Origin: an uncultured Draconibacterium sp. | GTDB lineage: Bacteria > Bacteroidota > Bacteroidia > Bacteroidales > Prolixibacteraceae | Reading direction: 5' to 3' | Assembly: GCF_963677155.1 (NCBI RefSeq) | Contig: NZ_OY781884.1 | Coordinates: 2,558,134-2,622,133, forward strand | DNA: 64,000 nt | Shown: piece after piece, positions 19,001 to 27,800 of the stretch | Layout of the letters: every line of letters starts with the position of its first letter | How positions within the stretch are numbered: the first letter of the stretch is position 1 | The notes under the pieces: model-generated | Told to the model about the DNA's origin: nothing | Database searches by the model: none | The model's input: the letters and a program-made list of their open reading frames with translations, nothing else | Position numbers and translations under genes: made by a program

Positions 19001-19269
19001 GGGCCGGTATTGATAGTAATTTTATCACGTTGGGAATAAAAGATGAGGGCATTGGTATTGAACCGGAAAGAGTTAGGTATATATTTCAGCCCGGTAAACA
19101 AGAAACCACGCCTGGCACCAAAGGCGAAAAAGGAAGCGGACTGGGGTTAATGCTTTGCAAAGAGTTTATTGAAATGCATAACGGCAAAATTTGGGTAGAA
19201 AGTTCTGTGGGCAAAGGTTCTGTTTTTTGGATTACGATACCGTTAAACGAAAAGGTGTTCGGGAAATAG
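16045..19269 (+). CDS. Reg_prop/Y_Y_Y periplasmic sensor histidine kinase
   Basis: 1074 residues from the ATG at 16045, which gives a good signal peptide ending in CVSAQ; the upstream TTG at 16012 is less likely. Residues 25-690 are two seven-bladed Reg_prop beta-propellers (repeats such as DQNGFMWMGTRKGLDRYDG, DNENNIWVGAENDGIYCLD, DADGFLWFSTSNGLCRYN). Next come a Y_Y_Y domain (about 700-775) and a transmembrane helix (about 790-812). The HisKA domain has IIAHDLRNPFNVILG with His852, and the HATPase has LLTNAIKFS, DEGIGI and GSGLGLML. The receiver and AraC domains found in the fused 'hybrid two-component' versions are missing, and no response regulator is nearby. The ligand is not predictable; relatives often sense polysaccharide breakdown products. 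Confidence 0.92.
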   Translation: MVKLGYILGIVGVVLISLFQTNCVSAQPEFLPLNHLGTAEGLSSSSVTCIAEDQNGFMWMGTRKGLDRYDGSRFKTYRQDERQLENNALPDNLILALCVDNNNRLYVGTSSGLSVYDPEQDKLHSFRYDSLSCLYDLSIQIRALQVDQNQGVYIASSNGIFYFDPQQNTVEHINNLGISVIDDLFLASDGRLWFGSANGLAVLNAETKEIERVVKGFGNKDYSKIRIEKIIEDHSGTIWAASYSQGLFMVVMGENGEERLKNFRPDPNKPGTISENRLLSLVVDNENNIWVGAENDGIYCLDRNRQDFKHYLSSKSDPLVTKTYSGECLFIDSGNNLWIGTYANGVQVAPENGESIVAFNRFKGGDLSNTNNMVNAFFEFNDSIIAIATDGGGVNLLNKNTGFFSSLNTSNSDLPNDYLLSIIEDEDGNGWLASWGSGLVRYDGKSKVFTRFDTENSPIPDDNLFHVCLGNHSDLLIATFNSGIGRYFPDENKWEVFDTENSDLPTNCINVIRRADDESFFVGTDSGLVRYFPDNDFFTKEIDALSAAHVYDIFVESPVSVWVGSLSGLYHFNPKTRDVHTFTVNDGLPNNTINGIVKDADGFLWFSTSNGLCRYNENQNVFECYYRDDGLQSNEFSPRSVLIDSENNLYFGGIDGFSIINPVKLKKNDHVPVVKFTELEIFNKVVYPNEPGSPLKRVISEVDEIQLLEKQSVLTFHFSVLDYASPSGNQHAYMLENFDEEWIYCGTRQQATYTNLDPGKYILRVKGASSRGVWNEKGVALHITILPFWYKTWWFILIVFLFFTGVFASVNYWRVKSLKQQKEKLELAVINRTKKLTEINATKDKLFAIIAHDLRNPFNVILGYTDVLIEGYHKFDKKVMEQILENLKTAGDSAFALLENLMNWSRSQRGVMEFFPKLIVLGDFIAVALFEINAVAQKKGVTIENLIPEKSIKVFADSNMLLLIFRNLLTNAIKFSKTGGAIYILRAGIDSNFITLGIKDEGIGIEPERVRYIFQPGKQETTPGTKGEKGSGLGLMLCKEFIEMHNGKIWVESSVGKGSVFWITIPLNEKVFGK

Positions 19270-19273
19270 AAAA

Positions 19274-19301
19274 AATGGCACCCGCTTAAGCAGATGCCAT
19301 T
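19274..19301. terminator. Possible weak terminator between convergent genes
   Basis: AATGGCA (19274-19280) and TGCCATT (19295-19301) form a 7-bp stem with a 14-base loop between the sensor kinase stop (19269) and the end of hcp (19361). There is no strong T-run. Confidence 0.35.
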
Positions 19302-19360
19302 GTAAAAACTCCAACCAAATTGTCCTTCAGTCTAAAGTTTGTCCCCCTTTCATCCTGTTA

Positions 19361-21013
19361 CTATGCTGTCATAAACATTTCAAGATCTTTTTCAACCTCG
19401 GTAATACCGCCAATTCCGAAATTTTCAACCAATACATTTGCTACGTTTGGCGAAAGGAATGCCGGAAGTGTTGGCCCAAGGTGTATGTTTTTTACGCCCA
19501 GGTGCAACAGTGCCAGTAATACAATTACTGCTTTTTGTTCGTACCAGGCAATGTTGTAGGCAATTGGTAGTTCGTTGATGTCGTTAAGCTCAAATACCTC
19601 TTTCAGCTTTAAAGCAATAACCGCCAGCGAATACGAGTCATTACACTGTCCTGCATCAATAACACGAGGAATACCACCAATATCGCCCAAAGGTAGTTTG
19701 TTGTAACGGTATTTTGCACAACCTGCTGTCAGGATCACAGTGTCTTGTGGTAACTGCTCAGCAAATTGTGTGTAGTAGTCGCGGCTTTTCATACGTCCGT
19801 CGCAACCGGCCATTACAAAGAATTTTTTGATGGCACCCGATTTTACGGCATCAACAATTTTATCAGCCAGCGCGAAAACCTGTGCGTGTGCAAATCCTCC
19901 GATGATTTCGCCTGTTTCAATTTCCTGTGGTGCTGCACATTTTTTAGCGTGTTCGATAATGGCGCTGAAATCTTTCATTTTGCCATTTTCGCGATCTGGA
20001 ATGTGGATGGCTCCCTCAAGACCTGATGCCCCGGTAGTATAAATCCTATCGGTGTAGGTGGCCGATTCTTTTGGAGGAACGATACAGTTGGTGGTAAACA
20101 GAATTGGTCCGTTAAAACTCTCGAACTCGGTATTTTGTTTCCACCAGGCATTACCGTAGTTACCCACCAGGTGTTCGTATTTTTTGAAAGCCGGATAGTA
20201 GTGAGCCGGCAACATTTCGCTGTGTGTATACACATCAACGCCGGTTCCTTCGGTCTGTTTCAGCAATTCTTCCATGTCTTTCATGTCGTGACCCGAAATC
20301 AAAATTGCAGGATTATTACGCACCCCGATATTCACTTTTGTAGCCTCAGGATTTCCGTAAGAACCAGTGTTGGCAGCATCTAACAATGCCATTACATCAA
20401 CACCAAATTTTCCGGTTTCAAGCGTAAGAGCAACCAATTCTTCAACGCTCAAATCTTCGGTAGTAGCTACCAGTGCACGCTGCATGAAGGCAAAAATATC
20501 ATCTTTTTGGCTTCCCAGATTGTAGGCGTGCTCGGCATAAGCTGCCAATCCTTTTACACCGTAAATAATTAATTCGCGCAATGAGCGAATGTCTTCGTTT
20601 TCGGTGCTTAATACACCAACTTCTTCCGCTTTGGCTTCAAACTCTTCGGTTGTATTTCCTGTCCATGTTGCAATCGCCGGAAGCTCTGCCGGTAAAACAA
20701 CTCCTGCTTCTTTGCTCAGTACGTGCAATTCATTTCTTAACTGAAGTGCTTTAATAATACGTTTGGTAAATACTGCGGCATTAAAATTGGCATTGGTGAT
20801 TGTGCTGAATAAACCATCAAAAACTAATTTATCTACTTTTTTAGGATTGGCATCAACGGCCCGTAATTTCTCGTTATACCAGCAAATTCCTTTCAGAACG
20901 TATAATAAAGTATCTTGTAAATTCGCAACATCGCTGGTTTTTCCGCAAACTCCTGCAATTGTACAGCCGGTTCCTTTGGCTGCTTCCTGACATTGAAAAC
21001 AAAACATGCTCAT
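19361..21013 (-). CDS. hcp: Hybrid cluster protein (hydroxylamine reductase / NO reductase-like)
   Basis: 550 residues. The N-terminal cysteine motif C5-x2-C8-x8-C17-x5-C23 ([22 protein letters not shown]) is that of the class with a [4Fe-4S] proximal cluster. Ligand regions of the hybrid 4Fe-2O-2S cluster are visible: [65 protein letters not shown] and [10 protein letters not shown]. The protein acts in the cytoplasm in reductive nitric oxide/hydroxylamine detoxification. It follows a ferredoxin-like gene on the same strand (84-bp gap), and a divergent Crp/Fnr regulator lies beyond; together they form a nitrosative-stress module. Confidence 0.96.
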   Translation of the reverse strand: MSMFCFQCQEAAKGTGCTIAGVCGKTSDVANLQDTLLYVLKGICWYNEKLRAVDANPKKVDKLVFDGLFSTITNANFNAAVFTKRIIKALQLRNELHVLSKEAGVVLPAELPAIATWTGNTTEEFEAKAEEVGVLSTENEDIRSLRELIIYGVKGLAAYAEHAYNLGSQKDDIFAFMQRALVATTEDLSVEELVALTLETGKFGVDVMALLDAANTGSYGNPEATKVNIGVRNNPAILISGHDMKDMEELLKQTEGTGVDVYTHSEMLPAHYYPAFKKYEHLVGNYGNAWWKQNTEFESFNGPILFTTNCIVPPKESATYTDRIYTTGASGLEGAIHIPDRENGKMKDFSAIIEHAKKCAAPQEIETGEIIGGFAHAQVFALADKIVDAVKSGAIKKFFVMAGCDGRMKSRDYYTQFAEQLPQDTVILTAGCAKYRYNKLPLGDIGGIPRVIDAGQCNDSYSLAVIALKLKEVFELNDINELPIAYNIAWYEQKAVIVLLALLHLGVKNIHLGPTLPAFLSPNVANVLVENFGIGGITEVEKDLEMFMTA

Positions 21014-21097
21014 TTTTTTATTTTTTAGTTCGTTAATCTTTTGGGTTGAGTGAGAGGGCTCTGGTTTTATGACAATTAATTGAGTATTTCTTGTGGT

Positions 21098-21979
21098 TTA
21101 CATCCACTCATCGCTTAATACATCGCCTTTAATTCCTATCACAACTTCTTTAACGGGTACCTTACGCGATGCCATTTGGGTAGCCATTTTTACCATTTGC
21201 GACAATCCTCCGCAACATGGAACTTCCATAATTACAACGGTTATTGTGTTTACTCTCGACTCGTCAATCAGTTGTACCAGTTTCTGAACGTAGATATCCT
21301 TTCCCTGGTCGAGTTTTGGGCAGGCAATAACCATTTTACGTCCTTTAATAAAGTCGTTGTGGAAATTCCCGTAAGCAAAACCGGCACAATCGGCAGCTAC
21401 CAACAAATCCGCGCCCTGGAAATAGCTTGCCGCCGGATTGATCAGATGCATTTGCACCGGCCACTGGGTAAGTTCCGATGGCATTTCTGTAACAGGAGCA
21501 GCCATTTTTAAACCACCTGCATCAAAAGTCATTGGTGCCGAGCCCGGACATCCGCCGGAAGCACAACCACCACCCGATGCTTGTTCTTCTTTAGCTCCGT
21601 GAAGCAATTCGTGTACTTCGCTGATTTCAAAAGGCATGGCCTCGTGATTGGCTTTTATAAAACCAAGGGCTTGCTGCAAATAGCCGGTTTCGTTATGATT
21701 CTGCAAATGTTTTAAGTGCGCGAACATGGTGGCTTTTCCTTGTTTTACCATTTGAGAAATAGTAGCAATTTCGTCGTAAGCATCGGCTTCGCGCTTTTCA
21801 ATGGTAATCGCTCCTTCAGGGCAATGACCAATACAAGCTCCCAGTCCGTCGCACATTAACTCGCTTATCAGTCGTGCTTTGCCTTCGATAATTTGCAAGG
21901 CTCCTTCGTGGCAATTCGGAACACAGTTACCGCATCCGTTGCACAAATCCTCGTCAATTTTAATTATCTCTCGTATCAT
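21098..21979 (-). CDS. 4Fe-4S ferredoxin-type protein associated with hcp
   Basis: 293 residues. Two ferredoxin motifs lie in the first 60 residues: CNGCGNCVPNCHEG (a complete CxxCxxCxxxC) and CDGLGACIGHCPEG. In the second, one usual cysteine is leucine, so the second cluster would need another ligand. A Cys/Gly-rich segment (GGGCASGGCPGSAP) follows at about 140-155, then a C-terminal domain with AADCAGFAYGNFH, VIACPKLDQGK and MEVPCCGGL. Such proteins occur next to hcp in anaerobes and are plausible electron donors to Hcp. It is the first gene of the ferredoxin-hcp operon. Confidence 0.85.
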   Translation of the reverse strand: MIREIIKIDEDLCNGCGNCVPNCHEGALQIIEGKARLISELMCDGLGACIGHCPEGAITIEKREADAYDEIATISQMVKQGKATMFAHLKHLQNHNETGYLQQALGFIKANHEAMPFEISEVHELLHGAKEEQASGGGCASGGCPGSAPMTFDAGGLKMAAPVTEMPSELTQWPVQMHLINPAASYFQGADLLVAADCAGFAYGNFHNDFIKGRKMVIACPKLDQGKDIYVQKLVQLIDESRVNTITVVIMEVPCCGGLSQMVKMATQMASRKVPVKEVVIGIKGDVLSDEWM

Positions 21980-22040
21980 CTTTCTTGTTCTTTTCTTATA
22001 AGTTTATGCAACAAAAGTAGGTTGCCGGTGTTAGGCAAAA

Positions 22041-22056
22041 TGTACCAATTGTTACA
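22041..22056. promoter_or_regulatory. CRP/FNR-type palindrome in the hcp/regulator intergenic region
   Basis: TGTACCAATTGTTACA is a 16-bp palindrome with one mismatched pair, of the TGTnAC-N4-GTnACA type bound by CRP/FNR relatives. It ends two bases before the ATG of the Crp/Fnr gene and lies about 62-77 bases upstream of the ferredoxin-like gene start. This fits an operator that controls the ferredoxin-hcp operon and represses the regulator itself. The binding protein is inferred from position. Confidence 0.6.
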
Positions 22057-22058
22057 AA

Positions 22059-22736
22059 ATGATAGATTATTCAATTCTTGTTAAAAGTCCGTTGTTTTAT
22101 GGTATTCCCGATGAGGAGTGCCGGGCGTTATTTTCAAAAATCCGTTATCAGGTACGCAAATTCGAAAAAGATGCAATAGTGGTGCAGGGAGGTGAGGAGG
22201 TTACAAATTTGTTTGTTGTGCTTTCCGGAAGTGTTAGGGGCGAGATGATCGATTACTCGGGGAAAACGGTAAAAATAGAGGATATTGAAGCACCGCGTCC
22301 GTTGGCAGCTGCTTTTCTGTTTGGTAAAGAAAATAAATTTCCGGTTACGGTAACTGCCAATAAAAAGGCGGAGTTACTGGCTATTCCCGTTGTTGAATTC
22401 CTGAGATTATTGCAAATGAATACACGTTTGTTACGCAACTATTTAAATAGCATTTCAACCCGTGCGCAGTTTCTTTCGCAGAAACTACATTTTCTGAGTT
22501 TTAAAACCATTAAAGAAAAGGTTGCTCATTTTCTGCTTCAGCAGGCGGGCGACAGGTTTCATTCGTTCGAATTAAAAAACACACAACAACAACTGGCCGA
22601 AATGTTTGGAGTTACCCGGCCATCGCTGGCACGTGTACTTGGCGAAATGCAGAACGAAAACCTTATAAAAATTGAAAAGAAAACCGTTACACTGCTTGAT
22701 AAACAAGGCTTGAATAAATTACTAAAAAATGGATAG
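22059..22736 (+). CDS. Crp/Fnr-family regulator, probable HcpR-like nitrosative stress regulator
   Basis: 225 residues. The N-terminal cyclic-nucleotide-binding-like fold is at about 10-130 (VVQGGEEVTNLFVVLSGSVRGEMI). A dimerisation helix and a C-terminal HTH follow (about 170-205: NTQQQLAEMFGVTRPSLARVLGEMQNENLIKI). There is no FNR-type cysteine cluster at the N-terminus, so an iron-sulfur sensor is unlikely; HcpR-type proteins sense NO through heme. It is divergent from the ferredoxin-hcp operon with 79 bp between start codons. Its end overlaps the start of pgeF by 8 bp. Confidence 0.88.
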   Translation: MIDYSILVKSPLFYGIPDEECRALFSKIRYQVRKFEKDAIVVQGGEEVTNLFVVLSGSVRGEMIDYSGKTVKIEDIEAPRPLAAAFLFGKENKFPVTVTANKKAELLAIPVVEFLRLLQMNTRLLRNYLNSISTRAQFLSQKLHFLSFKTIKEKVAHFLLQQAGDRFHSFELKNTQQQLAEMFGVTRPSLARVLGEMQNENLIKIEKKTVTLLDKQGLNKLLKNG

Positions 22737-23466
22737 AACACCGGATTTGATTGGTTACAGCATATTTCAATCACATACAAATATCTGTGCTTTTACCACC
22801 ACCAGAAGCACATTGCCGGTAGAGCGGGTACGATACAGCAATATGCCCGAAAATAAGGCAAAACTGGCTGAGTTTTTGGCTTTGAAGACGGATCAGATGG
22901 TTTTCCCAGATCAGACGCACAGTAGCTGTGTAGCCGCTATTCATGAGGTTCCCGATGCTGTAATTTCGGAAACAGATGCCCTGGTTACCAATCAGTCCGG
23001 CTTGTGTTTATGTGTGCAAACGGCTGATTGTGTTCCGGTGTTGTTGTTCGATCCGGTGGCGAAAATAATTGCAGCCATTCATGCCGGGTGGCGCGGAACT
23101 GTTGGCGGGATAGTTGCAAATGCGGTGGGTAAAATGACAACTAACTACGGTGCTTTGCCCGAAAATATAGTGGCTGCAATAGGGCCGTCAATAAGCCCAG
23201 AAATATATGAAGTAGGTGATGAGGTGGTTGCTGCTGCCCGAAAATCGATTCCCAATGTTGAAACGACACTGCACAAAAATGGTAAGGGTAACTATCATTT
23301 AAATTTGTGGGAAGCCAACCGGCAAATGTTGTTGAAATCAGGAGTGGTGCAGCAAAATATTCAGATACTGGGAGCCTGTTCGTTTTCCGAGGCCGAAAAA
23401 TATTATTCCGCACGCCGCGAAGGGGCAGATACCGGGCGAATGGTTTCCGGAATTATGATTTTGTAA
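22729..23466 (+). CDS. pgeF: Peptidoglycan editing factor / polyphenol oxidase family (YfiH/PgeF)
   Basis: 245 residues. The conserved family motifs are PDQTHSSCV (zinc-ligand histidine), VQTADCVPVLLFDP (zinc-ligand cysteine), IAAIHAGWRGTVGGI (zinc-ligand histidine) and the C-terminal FSEAEKYYSARREGADTGRMVSGIMI. By family it is a cytoplasmic zinc enzyme: E. coli PgeF edits peptidoglycan precursors that carry L-Ser instead of L-Ala, and related proteins show laccase or purine nucleoside activity. The start overlaps the regulator gene by 8 bp in another frame, so the two are probably cotranscribed. Confidence 0.92.
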   Translation: MDRTPDLIGYSIFQSHTNICAFTTTRSTLPVERVRYSNMPENKAKLAEFLALKTDQMVFPDQTHSSCVAAIHEVPDAVISETDALVTNQSGLCLCVQTADCVPVLLFDPVAKIIAAIHAGWRGTVGGIVANAVGKMTTNYGALPENIVAAIGPSISPEIYEVGDEVVAAARKSIPNVETTLHKNGKGNYHLNLWEANRQMLLKSGVVQQNIQILGACSFSEAEKYYSARREGADTGRMVSGIMIL

Positions 23467-23533
23467 CCTTGCCGGAGTGGGTAATTAACAAAAAAATATA
23501 TATTTGCTCCTCAAATGCTAATATTACTCCAAA

Positions 23534-24388
23534 ATGAATACTCAAAACACTGGTTTATTCCCCAAAACAATTCTTATTTTTTTTATCATTTTTCTTTCTT
23601 TTCAGCAAAAAAGCAACGCTCAGGAAGGAGCTTATTGGATGGGACTGTCATCTAAAAATCCTGCACTTATTGGTACCCCGTCAGATTGGGTTTGGGGCGT
23701 TGCAGAGTTTGCCGATATTCCAAATTACGATGATGAGTACAACAGCTTTGCATTAATAGCTGATTACACCATTTCGCAAAAGGCCGGCACGATGGGTGCA
23801 AATTTTTTTCGTACTAAAATAGGAGATGAGACGGGATTTTTGGCTGAATTGCTTTATGCATATACGCTTACAGGAAAAAAGAACAGACAATGGAATTTTG
23901 GTGTGTCGACAGGTATTGAGGGGCAAGAGAGTGATTATAGCAGCTATGGTTATGGTAATCCGAAAGCAAGTTATCTGAAAACAAACCTTGGCACTTTATA
24001 TCGTTCGCGAAAATTGGATTTAGGGCTTAGCTATGCTTTTTTTAATGAATTAGAGAACGAATATAGTTCGGGCAGTTTAATTGATAACTACGTTACGTTT
24101 ATTACTGCTTACCGCTTTTATATAAAAGAGAAGTTTGTTATCGAGCCTAACTTTAGAATGGACTTTGGAGGTGGCGACAATGATGGTTATGGTGGAATTC
24201 ATGCGGAGTACGACAATAAAGCCTGGATCGGTTATGTAACTACAGGAACAAACGGGGTGCGCAGCATATACACCGGTGCAGATGTTTTTAAACGATTCCG
24301 GATTGCATTAAGGTATTCTTTTTCTGATTACTATCAGTTAGGAAGAAGAAAGTTCTATCAATTCACGCTGGGGTACAAATTGAATTAG
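23534..24388 (+). CDS. Secreted beta-barrel-like protein, possibly a small PorP/SprF relative
   Basis: 284 residues with a signal peptide (KTILIFFIIFLSFQQKSNAQ). The rest alternates polar and aromatic residues as in beta-strands (for example KLDLGLSYAFFNELE, FVIEPNFRMDFGG, FRIALRYSFSDYY) and ends in KFYQFTLGYKLN, like an outer-membrane barrel. The early motif SKNPALIG resembles the NPAFAG-type motif of PorP/SprF proteins such as the one at 61532, but overall similarity is weak. A TATATTTG box at 23499-23506 may belong to its promoter. The function is not known; assignment to PorP/SprF is a guess. Confidence 0.7.
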   Translation: MNTQNTGLFPKTILIFFIIFLSFQQKSNAQEGAYWMGLSSKNPALIGTPSDWVWGVAEFADIPNYDDEYNSFALIADYTISQKAGTMGANFFRTKIGDETGFLAELLYAYTLTGKKNRQWNFGVSTGIEGQESDYSSYGYGNPKASYLKTNLGTLYRSRKLDLGLSYAFFNELENEYSSGSLIDNYVTFITAYRFYIKEKFVIEPNFRMDFGGGDNDGYGGIHAEYDNKAWIGYVTTGTNGVRSIYTGADVFKRFRIALRYSFSDYYQLGRRKFYQFTLGYKLN

Positions 24389-24478
24389 CAAAACTATATT
24401 TCCAAACCAAGAAACTGGTTTTGGAATAACGTTAAAAATCTGGAAGCAAGTGAAGTAAATTTCTTTGCTTTCGCAGTT

Positions 24479-24688
24479 GAAAGGAGGCATTTGGGCAAAA
24501 TATATGGTCTTTTCACATGCAGAAGACTCCATTTTTTTGAAAAAATGCCTCCTTTCAACTGCAGAAGGCATCACTTTTATGCGAAAATGTCCTCTTGCGC
24601 ATGCAGGAGGCATCATTTTTATGCAAAAATGCCTACTTCGAATTGCAAAAGGCAGTGAATTTGCAAAAATATGACTCCTTTCGCACTT
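24479..24688. repeat. Five tandem 42-bp hairpin-forming repeat units
   Basis: Units start at 24479, 24521, 24563, 24605 and 24647, each exactly 42 bp. A degenerate sixth unit may precede them (about 24437-24478). Most units have a GGCAT-type arm and an ATGCC-type arm around a T-rich/A-rich centre (clearest in the fourth unit: AGGCAT...ATGCCT), so each can fold into a hairpin. Because 42 is a multiple of three, open frames run through the array on both strands as 14-residue repeats. The array fills the gap between the barrel-like gene and the DUF2723 gene. Confidence 0.8.
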
Positions 24689-24827
24689 GTTAGCCTTTAG
24701 TTGTTGGCTGCATTTCACGTTAATAAGTTTTAATTCTAATGTACTGTTCTCTGAGTTTTCAGCAAAAGCCTTATCTTCGCAAGGATTAAAAATTTCGAAC
24801 ATTTACGCTTTCAGAAATCACTTGAAA

Positions 24828-27800
24828 ATGAAGCAATACAGATTGTTTAATATCGTTTTTGGCTGGGTTAGTTTTTTAATTGCAGCCATCGTTTATTTAA
24901 TGACCATTGAACCCACTGTAAGTTTTTGGGACTGTGGCGAATTTATTACAACAGCTTTTAAATTTGAGGTAGGCCACCCGCCGGGAGCACCTATTTTTAT
25001 GATTGTTGGCCGGTTCTTCACGCTGTTTGCCGGCCCTGAAGGCGCTGCAAGAATGGTGAATGTGCTTTCAGCATTGGCCAGTGCCGGAACTATTATGTTC
25101 CTGTTTTGGACCATCACCCACCTGGCAAAAAAAATAATGGTAAAAGCCGAAGAGGTTTCGCTGGGTCAAACCATTTCGATTTGCGCAGCAGGTTTGGTGG
25201 GAGCACTGGCTTATACTTTTTCCGATACTTTTTGGTTTTCGGCTGTTGAAGGCGAAGTTTATGCCAGCTCGTCGTTATTAACCGCTTTGGTATTCTGGGC
25301 CATTTTGAAATGGGAAAATGTTGCCGACGAAAAATATGCGAACCGCTGGTTGATATTTATTGCCTACATAATTGGCCTGTCAATTGGGGTTCACCTGCTG
25401 AACTTACTGGCAATTCCGGCTATTGTTTTTGTTTATTATTTCCGAAAATATGAAGTAACCCGAAAAGGAATTATCTGGGCTTTGATTGCTTCGGTAGTAT
25501 TGCTTGGTGGCATTATGTACGGTATAATTCCGGGATTTGTAGAGATTGCTTCCTGGTTTGAATTGATGTTTGTTAACGGCTTTGGTTTGCCTTATCACTC
25601 GGGAGTTTTCTTTTATGTTGTGCTGGTAATTGCAGCTCTTGCTTTTGGTATTTACTACACACATAAAAAACAAAAAGTGGTTTGGAACACCATATTATTG
25701 GGGGTTGCCGTAATTCTTATCGGTTACTCATCGTTTGCTATAATTATTATTCGTTCATCGGCGCAACCGCCAATGGATCAGAATAGTCCGAACGATACTT
25801 TCTCGCTGTTGGGCTACCTTAACCGCGAGCAATACGGATCGCGTCCTTTGTTTAGCGGACAGTACTACAATTCGCCCTATAAAGTGGGTGATCGTTTTTC
25901 AGAAGGAAGCCCTGTTTATTCGCAAATCGACGGGAAATATAAAATAACTTACCATCGTTTTAATCCGAATTACGACGAGAAATTCACTACCTTTTTCCCA
26001 CGTATGTGGAGTTCGATGGATCCGCAACATGCCAACGATTATCAGCAATGGGCAAATATAAAAGGTACACGTATTCAGCACCGAAACGAGCGTGGTGAAA
26101 TGGAAACCATTGTAAAACCAACAATGGGCGAGAACCTGAGGTTTTTCTTCCGGTACCAGGTAAATCACATGTACTGGCGCTACTTTATGTGGAACTTTGT
26201 GGGGCGCCAAAACGATATTCAGGGACACGGAGATATTTTGCATGGTAACTGGCTGAGTGGTATAAAGTTTATTGACGAAGCACGTTTGGGTGATCAGGAT
26301 AGTCTACCTGCTGAACTGGCTAATAATAAAGCCCGAAACACCTATTTTTTCTTGCCGTTACTTCTCGGACTTCTGGGGATCTTTTTCCAGTACAACCGCG
26401 GTAAAGAGGGCCGGAAAGGACTCTGGGTGGTGTTCCTGTTATTTGTATTAACCGGCCTGGCTATTGTAATTTATCTGAACCAGTATCCGCATCAGCCGCG
26501 CGAGCGCGATTATGCTTACGCCGGTTCGTTTTACGCCTTTGCAATCTGGATTGGTTTAGGGGTACTGGCTATTTCCGAGGCATTGAAAAAATATATTCCT
26601 GAAACACTTGCCGGAGGAATTGCCGGACTGGTAACACTGATTTTGGTTCCCGGAATTATGGGCGCTCAAAACTGGGACGACCACGATCGTTCGGGACGTT
26701 ATACTGCCCGCGATTTTGGTGCCAACTACCTGAAAACATGCAAGCCCGATGCGGTGATTTTTACCAACGGCGATAACGATACTTTCCCGCTGTGGTACAA
26801 CCAGGAAGTGGAAGGTGTGCGTACCGATGTTCGTGTGTGCAACTTAAGCTATTTACAAACCGATTGGTATATTGATCAGATGCGCCGAAAAGCTTACGAT
26901 TCGGATCCGATCGATTTTACTTTGAAACCCGATCAGTATCTTTTGGGAACCCGCGATGCGGTTTATTTGCTTGATGATTCGCGTATAAAACGCGATTACA
27001 TTGGATTAAAAGAAGGCATTGATTTTATTGCCAACGATAATCCGGCTACCAAATTGCAGCAGGCCGACGATGCAGCTTATCTTCCGAAAAAGAAACTTCA
27101 CTTTAAAGTAGATAAGGAAGCAGTGATCAGAAATAAAGTGGTTGCTCCGGAAGATTACGACAAAATTGTTGACGAGATCGTTATCGACTTGTCGGGCAAA
27201 AGTATGTTGTCGAAAGACGAAATGATGGTGCTTGATATGCTGGCAACCAACAACTGGGAACGCCCTATTTATTGGTCGATTACAGTTGGTCGCAGCAAAT
27301 ATCTGAATCTTAGCGATTATTTCCAGGTGGAAGGTTTTGCCTACCGTTTGGTGCCGATAAAAACGCAGAGTAATCCACAGCAATTGCAGTTTGGCCGGGT
27401 GAATACATCTTTGATGTACGATAACTTGATGAATAACTTCAAGTGGGGTAACATGAACGACCCGAAAGTATACCTCGACGAAACCAATACCCGCATGATG
27501 ACCAATATCCGGAATAGTTTTAACCGCCTGGCATCGTCATTGGTTGAGGAGGGTAAGAAAGATTCGGCCATAGCGGTTATCGACCGGTGCAACGAGTTGT
27601 TGCCAAACAGTATTATTCCTTACGAATATTTCGCACTGGAATTAGCCAACAGTTATATTAAGGCTGGTGCAAACGATAAAGGTCTTGAAATGGTTGAAAC
27701 CGCATATAGCGAATTCAACGACGAACTGAATTATTATTTCTCGTTACAGCCGAAATTTTTGGTTGGTATTGCCGAAGAAATTCAACGCAAGCTGTTTTAT

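Noticed and set aside
24338-24802. Minus-strand frame of 154 codons through the 42-bp repeats
   Set aside because: It overlaps the end of the barrel-like gene and the leader of the DUF2723 gene, and the repeats are open on both strands. I list the array as a repeat and leave coding as an open question.
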